Positions 21,987 to 29,554 of a stretch of 33,163 bases of DNA are shown here, one piece after another. The notes beneath the pieces were generated by a model. It saw only the letters and a program-made list of their open reading frames with translations. It was not told where the DNA came from and ran no database searches. This stretch comes from VRUE01 sp963748075 (GTDB taxonomy: Bacteria > Actinomycetota > Thermoleophilia > Solirubrobacterales > 70-9): assembly GCA_963748075.1 (NCBI GenBank), contig CAVVHQ010000030.1, positions 1 through 33,163 on the forward strand, given 5' to 3'. Numbering within the stretch: position 1 is the stretch's first letter; every line of letters begins with the position of its first letter. A program made the translations under genes and the position numbers.

Positions 21987-22781
21987 TCAAAGCTCGCGGC
22001 CCAGGGTCGCGGCGAAGGCCTCCTGCGCCTCGCGGGTGCGTGGGCCGGGCGCATCGGGCAGCTCGCGTCCGTCGATCGCGGCGACGGCCTGGATTTCGCG
22101 CGTGGTCGAGGCGAGGAACGCCTCGTGGGCGGCGCGCAGGTCGTCGACCGGCCAGGCTCCTTCTTCGACGTGCAGCGCCTTGACCAGCCGGTCGCGGGTG
22201 ATCGACTCGAGCACGCCGACGTCGAGCGCCGGGGTGCGCAGCCCGCCCTCGGGCGAGACCCAGAAGACCGCTGCGGTGGGCGGCTCCAGCACGGTGCCGT
22301 CGGGCTGCACCAGCACCGCCTCCTCGGCGCCGCGGGCCTGGGCGAGGCGGGTTGCCTGCATGTTGGCGGCATAGGAGAGCGACTTGACGCCGTTGAGGAT
22401 CACGCTCGGGCAGAAGGTGACGGTGGCGACGCGCAGCGTCTCGGCGTGGAAGGGCAGCGGCTCGGTCGCCGCGATCCGCCGGCCGGCGCGGGTGACGATC
22501 AGCCGCAGCTGGCCGTCGATCTCGCCGGCCTCGGCCAGCAGCGACGCGATCTCGCTCTCGAGGGCGGCGCGGTCGAACTCGAGCCGGATCGCCGCCGCGG
22601 AGCGCTCCAGCCGGTCGAGGTGGTCGGCCAGGGCGAATGGCCGGCCCTCGTAGACGCGGATCACCTCGAAGGCGCCGTCGCCCCGGTAGAGGCCGTCGTC
22701 GCGGAGCGGCACGGTCGCCTCGGCGGTGCGGGAGATCGCCCCGTCGACGCTGGCCAGCTCAATTGCGGTCGCGGCCGTCAT
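21987..22781 (-). CDS. Class IV aminotransferase (ilvE/pabC-like)
   Basis: 264 aa PLP enzyme of fold type IV. It has the N-terminal GLYRGDGAFEVIRVYEGRPF and LADHLDRLERSA motifs. The catalytic Lys lies in NGVKSLSYAANMQATRLA, followed by GAEEAVLVQPDGTVLEPPTA and SITRDRLVKAL. The family includes branched-chain aminotransferase, D-amino acid aminotransferase and aminodeoxychorismate lyase; small size and motif spacing slightly favour the lyase/D-amino acid group, but I cannot decide. ATG 22781 is chosen over an upstream extension because the protein starts right before family homology. It sits inside a beta-oxidation operon, which is unusual for either role. Confidence 0.85.
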   Translation of the reverse strand: MTAATAIELASVDGAISRTAEATVPLRDDGLYRGDGAFEVIRVYEGRPFALADHLDRLERSAAAIRLEFDRAALESEIASLLAEAGEIDGQLRLIVTRAGRRIAATEPLPFHAETLRVATVTFCPSVILNGVKSLSYAANMQATRLAQARGAEEAVLVQPDGTVLEPPTAAVFWVSPEGGLRTPALDVGVLESITRDRLVKALHVEEGAWPVDDLRAAHEAFLASTTREIQAVAAIDGRELPDAPGPRTREAQEAFAATLGREL

Positions 22782-22803
22782 CGCGGGCGAGGCTACCGGA
22801 AGC

Positions 22804-22827
22804 TTTGGGGGGGTATGGACCCCCAAA
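22804..22827. terminator. G/C-tract hairpin between thiolase and aminotransferase genes
   Basis: TTTGGGGG (22804-22811) pairs with CCCCCAAA (22820-22827) around an eight-base loop. It lies in the 73-bp gap of the leftward operon, 27 bases past the thiolase stop in transcription direction. It could attenuate read-through from thiolase into downstream genes. No T-run follows on the leftward strand, so the role is uncertain. Confidence 0.4.
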
Positions 22828-22854
22828 TCCTTCCAGCAGCCGGCGTTGCGCTCC

Positions 22855-24054
<1,200 letters not shown>

Positions 24055-24077
24055 CCGCTGAACCGTATCCTGAGGTC

Positions 24078-24371
24078 GTGTGGTTCGTCCTCGGAACGCT
24101 CGCCATCCTGGCGCTGATCGTCGGCATCCTGCTGTTGGTCGGTCACTATTACCCGGGCAGCAGCGCCGACCTGGTCGACTGGCGGCCGACCCGCTCGCCG
24201 GAGGTCGAGGCGCAGAACGAGATCGACGACGTGCGGCAGATGCTCGAGGCGCAGAACGCGATGCGCCGCCGGCGCGGCGCGCCGGAGATCGACGAGGCGG
24301 CGCTGCGGGCCGAGGTCGAGGAGGAGGAGCTGGAACGGCTGCGCCGCGGCGATCCCTTCGACGCCGACTGA
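24078..24371 (+). CDS. Single-pass membrane protein with charged coiled tail
   Basis: 97 aa. One N-terminal membrane helix (WFVLGTLAILALIVGILLLV) is followed by a short linker and a highly charged, probably helical tail (SPEVEAQNEIDDVRQMLEAQ, then EVEEEELERLRRGDPFDAD). GTG start at 24078. No family is recognised. It is divergent from thiolase and followed 13 bp later by the Rossmann protein. The architecture suggests a membrane-tethered scaffold; this is inference only. Confidence 0.75.
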   Translation: MWFVLGTLAILALIVGILLLVGHYYPGSSADLVDWRPTRSPEVEAQNEIDDVRQMLEAQNAMRRRRGAPEIDEAALRAEVEEEELERLRRGDPFDAD

Positions 24372-24384
24372 GGGGGGCCGGCCG

Positions 24385-24867
24385 ATCGCACGGGCGCTGA
24401 TCGTCGGCTGCGGATGCCGCGGGCGCTCGCTCGGTGCCCGGCTGCTGGCCGAGGGCTGGGCGGTGCGGGGGACGAGCCGTCGCGAGGACGGCCTCGCGGC
24501 GATCGAGGCGGCCGGGATCGAGCCGGCGCTCGCCGACCCCGCCCAGCCCGGCTCGGTCCTCGACCTGGTCGGCGACGTGGCGCTCGTCGTCTGGCTGCTC
24601 GGCTCGGCGCGAGGGGAGCCGGGGGAGGTCGCGGCGATCCACGGCGAGAAGCTCGAGCGGCTGCTCGAACGGCTGGTCGAGACGCCGATCCGGCGGTTCG
24701 TCTATGAGGCGGCGGGCAGCGCCGACCCGGCCGCGTTGGAGCGAGGTGCGTCGGCGGTGCGCGCCGCCGGGGAGCGCTGGCGGATCCCGGTCGCGATCCT
24801 CCAGTCCACCCTGGATTCGGCTTCGCCGACCGCCGAGCTGATATCGCTAAACTCGGATGGGAATTAG
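24385..24867 (+). CDS. Short Rossmann-fold protein (NAD(P)-binding, epimerase-like) with non-canonical start
   Basis: About 160 aa. The N-terminus reads ARALIVGCGCRGRSLGARLL, a clear nucleotide-binding beta-alpha-beta with GxGxxG-like glycines, then WAVRGTSRREDG (NADP-type basic residues after strand 2), VALVVWLLGSA, and RRFVYEAAGSA in place of the catalytic strand. It lacks a YxxxK motif, so an enzymatic role is doubtful. No ATG, GTG or TTG lies in frame between the upstream gene and the fold. ATC 24385, with GAGGGG nine bases upstream, is where family members start (M-A-R-A-L). An internal ATG-equivalent start would cut the fold. Confidence 0.65.
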   Translation: MARALIVGCGCRGRSLGARLLAEGWAVRGTSRREDGLAAIEAAGIEPALADPAQPGSVLDLVGDVALVVWLLGSARGEPGEVAAIHGEKLERLLERLVETPIRRFVYEAAGSADPAALERGASAVRAAGERWRIPVAILQSTLDSASPTAELISLNSDGN

Positions 24868-24906
24868 GGTAAATCGCAGACAGCGAGTAGCGAGAGGAGC
24901 GGTCCG

Positions 24907-25566
24907 ATGACGTTGAAACTTGGCGACGAAGCACCCGATTTCGAGGCTGACACGACCGAGGGCCGAATCAAGTTCCACGACTGGATCGGCGACTCGTGGG
25001 CGGTGCTGTTCTCGCACCCGAAGGACTTCACGCCGGTCTGCACGACCGAGCTCGGCTACATGGCGAAGATCGAGCCCGACTTCGCGAGCCGCAACGTGAA
25101 GGTGATCGGGCTCTCGGTCGACCCGCTCGACCGCCACGAGCAGTGGGCGAGCGACATCGAGGAGACCCAGGGCACGGCGCCGAACTACCCGATCATCAGC
25201 GATGCCGACTTCCAGATCTCCAAGCTCTACGGAATGCTGCCGGCGGAGGTGTCCGGCGATCCCGGAGACCGCACCCCGGTCGACAACCAGACCGTCCGCA
25301 ACGTCTTCGTCATCGGCCCCGACAAGAAGGTCAAACTCATCCTCGTCTATCCGATGACGACCGGGCGCAACTTCGACGAGGTGCTGCGGGTGATCGACTC
25401 CCTGCAGCTCACCGCCCAGCACAAAGTCGCGACCCCGGCCCAGTGGCAGCAGGGCGACGACGTGATCATCGGCGGCTCGGTCTCCAACGACGAAGCGAAG
25501 GAAACCTACCCGGACGGCTGGCAGGAACCGCGCCCCTACATCCGCATCGTTCCCCAGCCCAAGTAG
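24907..25566 (+). CDS. 1-Cys peroxiredoxin (Prx6 type)
   Basis: 219 aa thiol peroxidase. The peroxidatic Cys45 lies in SHPKDFTPVCTTELGYMAKI, the Prx6-subfamily signature, and no second cysteine exists in the chain, so it is 1-Cys. The C-terminal Prx6 extension is present: LILVYPMTTGRNFDEVLRVI, then KVATPAQWQQGDDVII and YPDGWQEPRPYIRIVPQP. GAGAGGAGCGGTCCG precedes ATG 24907. The upstream 40 bases are AT-richer (AACTCGGATGGGAATTAGGG, then TAAATCG) and overlap the end of the Rossmann gene; they probably hold its promoter. Confidence 0.95.
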   Translation: MTLKLGDEAPDFEADTTEGRIKFHDWIGDSWAVLFSHPKDFTPVCTTELGYMAKIEPDFASRNVKVIGLSVDPLDRHEQWASDIEETQGTAPNYPIISDADFQISKLYGMLPAEVSGDPGDRTPVDNQTVRNVFVIGPDKKVKLILVYPMTTGRNFDEVLRVIDSLQLTAQHKVATPAQWQQGDDVIIGGSVSNDEAKETYPDGWQEPRPYIRIVPQPK

Positions 25567-25581
25567 GCCCGCTCGGACTTG

Positions 25582-26082
25582 CTAGTCGAGGCGGTCGAGC
25601 AGGTCGGCGAGGATTCGCGCGGTTGCACCCCAGATCAGGTGGCCTTCCACCTCGTAGGTCGGGGTGTGCAGGGGGATGCCGCGGCGGATCAGGCGGCGCA
25701 TCGCGTAGCCCTCGCGCAGCAGGTCGAGCGAGAAGGCGAGAACGGTCTCGACCTCGGCCGGGTTGGGCCGCAGGCCGAGCCCGGCGGGGTGGGGGATGCG
25801 GCCGACAAAGGGGTGGATCCGGTAGCCGGTGACGAAGGTGCCGGTGGCCGGCAGCTCCTCGCCGATCTCGACCACGGCCGGGTCGAGCCCGATCTCCTCC
25901 TCGGCCTCGCGCAGCGCCGCGGCGGCGAGGTCGGCGTCGTCCTCGTCCCTGCGCCCGCCGGGAAAGGAGATCTCGCCCGCGTGGCGCCGCAGGTCCGCCC
26001 GCCGCTCGGTGAAGACCAGACCGGGCTCGTCGGGCCAGCCGTAAAGCGGCAGCAGGACCGCCGCGTCAATCTCCCGCTTCAT
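25582..26082 (-). CDS. Nudix hydrolase, CoA pyrophosphatase type
   Basis: 166 aa. The Nudix box spans residues about 42-64 with G-x5-E/D-x7-REAxEEIGL. It is preceded by the CoA-specific motif of the NUDT7/UPF0035 group, FTERRADLRRHAGEISFPGG. The family cleaves CoA or acyl-CoA to 4'-phosphopantetheine and 3',5'-ADP, so it is a plausible companion of the CoA-heavy operon nearby. ATG 26082. It converges on the peroxiredoxin gene with a 15-bp gap between stops. Confidence 0.92.
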   Translation of the reverse strand: MKREIDAAVLLPLYGWPDEPGLVFTERRADLRRHAGEISFPGGRRDEDDADLAAAALREAEEEIGLDPAVVEIGEELPATGTFVTGYRIHPFVGRIPHPAGLGLRPNPAEVETVLAFSLDLLREGYAMRRLIRRGIPLHTPTYEVEGHLIWGATARILADLLDRLD

Positions 26083-26208
26083 CTTGTCTGAGACGGCGAA
26101 AACTAAGCCTGGCTAGGACGCAGGGAGGTCGGCAAGGGGAGCGCACAATAGTGCGTGACCCGCAGCCGGCCGACCGAGGACAACGCCAGGCGCCGGTTTG
26201 CAGCCGTC

Positions 26209-27009
26209 TCAGATGATCACCTGCACGGTGCCGCCGTCGACCGACCAGGCGGCGCCGCTGACGTAGGAGGCGCGCTCCGAGCAGAGGAAGACGATCGCGG
26301 CGGCGATCTCGCCGGCCTGGGCCAGGCGGCCGATCGGCCGTTTCGAGCCAGCGGTCGCGAGCGCCTCCTCGCGGCTCGCCGCGCCCGCCAGCTCCCGCGA
26401 CTGGTCGAGCAGGCCGCCCGGCTCCATCCACAGCTCGGATTCGACCGGGCCCGGACAGATCGCGTTGACGAGCACGTCACGCTTCGCGTAGCGGTCGGCG
26501 AAGAGGCGCGAGAGCGACAGCTCGGCCGCCTTCGCGACCGAGTACTCGGGCATCGCCGCCGAGGGCCGCTTGCCGGCAGTCGAGCAGACGTTGACGATTC
26601 GCCCCCAGCCGCGCTCGGCCATCGCCGGGACGGTGGCGCGCATCGCCCGCAGCGGCGCCATCACGTTCAGCTCGTACTGGGCGCGCCAGTCCTCGTCGGG
26701 GACCTGGTCGATGTCGCGCCACTTGGCGGAGCCGGCGTTGTTGACCAGCGCGTCGAGGCGACCGAAGCGCTGGCTCGCCGCGCTCAGCATCCGCTCGCCG
26801 GCGTCGGGGTCGGTGACGTCGAGGACGAGCGTCTCGGCGCGGCCGCCGCTCGCCGACGCCTCCTCGGCGGCGTCCGCCAGCCGCTCCTCGCCGCGGGCGA
26901 TCAGCAGGACGTCGGCGCCCTCGGCGCAGAGCAGCCGCGCCGTCTCGCGGCCGATCCCGCGGCTGGCGCCGGTGACGGCGCAGGCGCGCCCCTGCAGCCC
27001 CAAATCCAT
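26209..27009 (-). CDS. Short-chain dehydrogenase/reductase
   Basis: 266 aa classical SDR. The cofactor motif is TGASRGIGRETARLLCAEGA, then LDVTDPD, NNAGSAKW, and the catalytic Ser with Y-x-x-x-K in NVCSTAGKRPSAAMPEYSVAK, followed by ICPGPVESELW. The C-terminal GAAWSVDGGTVQVII is the usual SDR end. An Arg after strand 2 (LLIARGEERL) suggests NADP use. The ATG overlaps the OsmC gene stop (ATGA at 27009), so it is coupled to it. Substrate unknown. Confidence 0.92.
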   Translation of the reverse strand: MDLGLQGRACAVTGASRGIGRETARLLCAEGADVLLIARGEERLADAAEEASASGGRAETLVLDVTDPDAGERMLSAASQRFGRLDALVNNAGSAKWRDIDQVPDEDWRAQYELNVMAPLRAMRATVPAMAERGWGRIVNVCSTAGKRPSAAMPEYSVAKAAELSLSRLFADRYAKRDVLVNAICPGPVESELWMEPGGLLDQSRELAGAASREEALATAGSKRPIGRLAQAGEIAAAIVFLCSERASYVSGAAWSVDGGTVQVII

Positions 27010-27428
27010 CAGGCGGGCTCGTTCCGCTCGGAGACGGTGACCTCGGTCTCGTTGGCGAGGAGCTTGTGGACGGGGCATTTTTCGGCGATCTTCAGCAGCC
27101 GCTCGCGCTGCTCGGCGTCGAGCGCCTCCGGGAGGTGGACCGAGGCGGTGAACGACGTGGGGACGTAGCCGTCGTATTCGATGTCGACCACGACCTCGAC
27201 GGCGCCCAGGTCCCAGTCCTTGCGCTGCGCGTACATCTCCATCGTGATCGAAATGCAGCTCGCCAGGCCGGCGGCGACGAGCCGAGTGGGGGCTGGGCCG
27301 GCGTCGGTGCCGCCGGCGACCTCGGGCTCGTCGACGATCAGCCGGTGCGCCCCGTCTTCGATCTCGACATCGTGGAGGAAGCCCTCACGACGGCGGGCAA
27401 CCGCTCGCACCGGCCGCGCGGAGGTCAC
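27009..27428 (-). CDS. OsmC family peroxide-reducing protein
   Basis: 139 aa. Both catalytic cysteines of the OsmC/Ohr fold are present: the first in LVAAGLASCISITMEMYAQR, the second in KIAEKCPVHKLLANETEV. The N-terminal strands include VEIEDGAHRLIVDEPEVAGG and the middle strand VEVVVDIEYDGYVPTSF. The family reduces organic or fatty-acid hydroperoxides. GTG 27428 overlaps the adenosyltransferase stop (GTGA), so three leftward genes are coupled in a row. It is more OsmC/YhfA-like than Ohr by motif spacing. Confidence 0.92.
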   Translation of the reverse strand: MTSARPVRAVARRREGFLHDVEIEDGAHRLIVDEPEVAGGTDAGPAPTRLVAAGLASCISITMEMYAQRKDWDLGAVEVVVDIEYDGYVPTSFTASVHLPEALDAEQRERLLKIAEKCPVHKLLANETEVTVSERNEPA

Positions 27429-27991
27429 GACCTGCGCCGGCCCTCGAACAGGGCCGGGTCGTCGACGTCGGCGAAGCGGGCCATCGCGTAGGCCAGGTCC
27501 GAGGCGCGGTTGACGAAATGGACAATCGTCTCGGCGGCCAACTCGCCCGCCTCGTTGAGGGTGCTGACGTGCCGCTCGGCGCGGCGGATCGTCGTGCGGG
27601 CGACATCGAGCTGGGCCGAGAGCTGGTTCCCACCGGGGATCACGAACTGCGGCGGCAGCTCGACCTCTTCCATGTAGCGGTCGATCCGCCCCTCGAGCCA
27701 CTCGACCATCTCCTCGGTGGTGCGGCTGATCCCGTCTTCGAGCCGCTCCGCCGCTTCGGGCGCGGTCGCCAGCTCGGCGCCGGCGACGAACAGGTCGTCC
27801 TGGAGGCGGAGGACGTCGCCAGCCAGCTCGTCGGCCCCCTCAGCCCCGCAGAGGGCGCGGGCGACGCCCAGCTGCGCGCAGGCCTCGTCGAGCGTCCCAT
27901 AGGCCTCGGTGCGGCCGTGGTGCTTGGCGACGCGCCCGCCGTACCACAGCGAGGTGGTGCCGTCGTCGCCCTTTCGCGTGTAGATCTTCAC
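27425..27991 (-). CDS. Cob(I)alamin adenosyltransferase, PduO type
   Basis: 188 aa. It makes adenosylcobalamin from cob(I)alamin and ATP. The ATP-binding N-terminus is diagnostic: MKIYTRKGDDGTTSLWYGGR, then KHHGRTEAYGTLDEACAQLG. The C-terminal R-x-x-x-R-R-A-E-R and NRASDLAYAMAR segments complete the active site of this five-helix family. A cobalamin-dependent enzyme (for example methylmalonyl-CoA mutase) elsewhere would link it to odd-chain fatty-acid oxidation, but none is in the window. ATG 27991; 28 bp downstream of the DUF1015 gene. Confidence 0.94.
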   Translation of the reverse strand: MKIYTRKGDDGTTSLWYGGRVAKHHGRTEAYGTLDEACAQLGVARALCGAEGADELAGDVLRLQDDLFVAGAELATAPEAAERLEDGISRTTEEMVEWLEGRIDRYMEEVELPPQFVIPGGNQLSAQLDVARTTIRRAERHVSTLNEAGELAAETIVHFVNRASDLAYAMARFADVDDPALFEGRRRS

Positions 27992-28019
27992 CAGCCGCCC
28001 ATCCTACGGAGAGCGCTCG

Positions 28020-29309
28020 TCAGCCGACCGGGTTGAAGACCAGCCCGGTCGGCACCTTCGGGAAGAAGTAGGTGGACTTGGGCGGCATGTTCTCCTCGCT
28101 CTCGCAGATCGCCCGGACCTGGTCGACCGGGATCGGGCGCAGGAGGAAGGCGACGTCGTAGGCGCCGCGCTCGATCAGGGCGAGCGAGTCCTCGGCGCTC
28201 TTCGCGTAGCCGAGGCCGCGCTTGGCGAGGATGTCCTCCTCGCTCAGCCCGGCGATCCCCTTCAGCACCAGGGTCTCGAGGATCGCCGCGTCGAGGCGGC
28301 GGTACGCCTCGGGCTTGCCGGTGAGTTGGCGGTCCAGCGCGGCGACCGCCTCGTCCTTGAGGCGCAGGCGGTAGCCCTGCCGGTGGTGGGCGTCGTAGAG
28401 GCCGAAGACGCCAGCCCCCTGCTCGCCAAGCGGGTCGAGCTCGGCGACCGGCACCTCGGTCGTCTCGAACAGCTCGCGCAGCCCCTCGCCGAGCCGCCGC
28501 TGGCGCTCGGGGTCCTCGCGGAAGCCGGAGAGCAGGCGGTGGGTGGGGAAGACGGTGAGGCCGGGGTCGTCGAGCCCGGTCAGCGCCATCAGCGTGAACT
28601 CGTGGTCGCCCTCGCCGCCGACCTCGTCGCGGTAGGCGATCGCCGTCTCGTAGCGGTGGTGGCCGTCGGCGATCAGCAGCTGCGCGCCGGCCAGCAGCTC
28701 TCCCACCTGCGCGTGGATCGCCGGGTCGCCGACCCGCCAGACGCGGGTCACGGTGCCGCCTTCGTCGGTCGTCTCGCCCCACGGCGCGTCCGCGTCGATC
28801 CCGGCGGCGACCAGCGGCCAGGGGTCCGCGGTGCTGAGCGAGAAGATCGGCGAGAGGTTGTGGCGGGTGGCGCGGGTCAGGTCGAGCCGGTCGCGCTTCG
28901 GCCCGGGCAGGGTGCGCTCGTGGGGGAGCACCTGCCCGGCCGAGAAGTCCTCGACCCGGACCCGGGCGAGGATGCCGTGGCGGGTGCGGGCTGTGCCGTC
29001 GGGGCCGGTGTAGTCCTGGGTGATCGCCCAGATCGCCGGCTCGGGGTCGCCGCATAGCGCGCCCGCCTCGCGCCAGGCGGCCATCGTCTGCGCCGCCCGC
29101 TCGTAGGGATCGCCCTCTGTCTGCTGCGGCCCGGTCTCGCCGTACGGTTTCGGCAGGTCGATCGCCACCGCGTTGTAGGGGGAGCGTTCGAGCAGCGCCG
29201 CCCGCTGGGCCGCGTCGATCACGTCGTAGGGCGGCGCCGCGACGTCGTCCAGCGACCCGACCACCCCGAGGTCGTAGTGGGTCGCGTAGAGCGGGCGCAC
29301 GTCGGCCAT
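28020..29309 (-). CDS. DUF1015 family protein
   Basis: 429 aa, full length. The N-terminal signature VAAPPYDVIDAAQRAALLER and SPYNAVAIDLP, the central ADGHHRYETAIAYRDE, and the C-terminal ENMPPKSTYFFPKVPTGLVF (an S-T-Y-F-x-P-K motif) are the conserved blocks of the family. The family is widespread and uncharacterised; the fixed DGHHRYET block suggests an enzyme with a His/Asp active site. It is the first gene of the leftward unit with the adenosyltransferase, OsmC and SDR genes. Confidence 0.92.
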   Translation of the reverse strand: MADVRPLYATHYDLGVVGSLDDVAAPPYDVIDAAQRAALLERSPYNAVAIDLPKPYGETGPQQTEGDPYERAAQTMAAWREAGALCGDPEPAIWAITQDYTGPDGTARTRHGILARVRVEDFSAGQVLPHERTLPGPKRDRLDLTRATRHNLSPIFSLSTADPWPLVAAGIDADAPWGETTDEGGTVTRVWRVGDPAIHAQVGELLAGAQLLIADGHHRYETAIAYRDEVGGEGDHEFTLMALTGLDDPGLTVFPTHRLLSGFREDPERQRRLGEGLRELFETTEVPVAELDPLGEQGAGVFGLYDAHHRQGYRLRLKDEAVAALDRQLTGKPEAYRRLDAAILETLVLKGIAGLSEEDILAKRGLGYAKSAEDSLALIERGAYDVAFLLRPIPVDQVRAICESEENMPPKSTYFFPKVPTGLVFNPVG

Positions 29310-29337
29310 GCCGGGCGGAACCTAGCGGTTGCCGGCC

Positions 29338-29364
29338 GGGCGGCGCGGTTCCGACGCGCCGCCC
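29338..29364. repeat. 10-bp GC stem in the DUF1015 / tRNA-Pro spacer
   Basis: GGGCGGCGCG (29338-29347) and CGCGCCGCCC (29355-29364) are perfect complements around GTTCCGA. The hairpin lies 28 bp upstream of the DUF1015 start, between divergent transcription units, so a terminator role for those genes is not expected. It is more likely a 5' leader structure or a protein-binding site. Confidence 0.55.
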
Positions 29365-29371
29365 CCCGGCC

Positions 29372-29414
29372 GCGTTCGCATTTTCCCGCGCCAGAGCGGC
29401 GTAAGTGCGAACGC
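29372..29414. promoter_or_regulatory. 9-bp inverted repeat with 25-bp spacer before tRNA-Pro
   Basis: GCGTTCGCA (29372-29380) and TGCGAACGC (29406-29414) are exact complements separated by 25 bases. That spacing is about two to three DNA turns, suitable for a dimeric regulator. The second arm ends 20 bp before the tRNA. It could control the tRNA, the DUF1015 gene, or read-through into the hopanoid genes. The repeat is seen in the sequence; the function is inferred. Confidence 0.4.
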
Positions 29415-29434
29415 TGCGTCTAAGATCGAACGAG

Positions 29435-29508
29435 CGGGGCGTGGCGCAGCCTGGTAGCGCGCGGCCTTTGGGTGGCCGAGGTCCCCGGTTCGAATCCGGG
29501 CGCCCCGA
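29435..29508 (+). tRNA. tRNA-Pro (anticodon TGG)
   Basis: A complete 74-nt cloverleaf. Acceptor stem: CGGGGCG with CGCCCCG, discriminator A at 29508. D-arm GCGC...GCGC with loop AGCCTGGTA. Anticodon stem CGGCC/GGCCG around TTTGGGT, placing TGG at 29469-29471. T-arm CCCGG-TTCGAAT-CCGGG. CCA is not encoded. It lies 46 bp upstream of the squalene-hopene cyclase start on the same strand. Confidence 0.97.
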
Positions 29509-29554
29509 TTCTCAGCGATCTCTCATCTTGGGTCGCTATACGTCAGGTCAACGC

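Noticed and set aside
29405..29554. Upstream extension of squalene-hopene cyclase through the tRNA
   Set aside because: This stretch is a full tRNA-Pro cloverleaf. ATG 29555 gives the normal family length.
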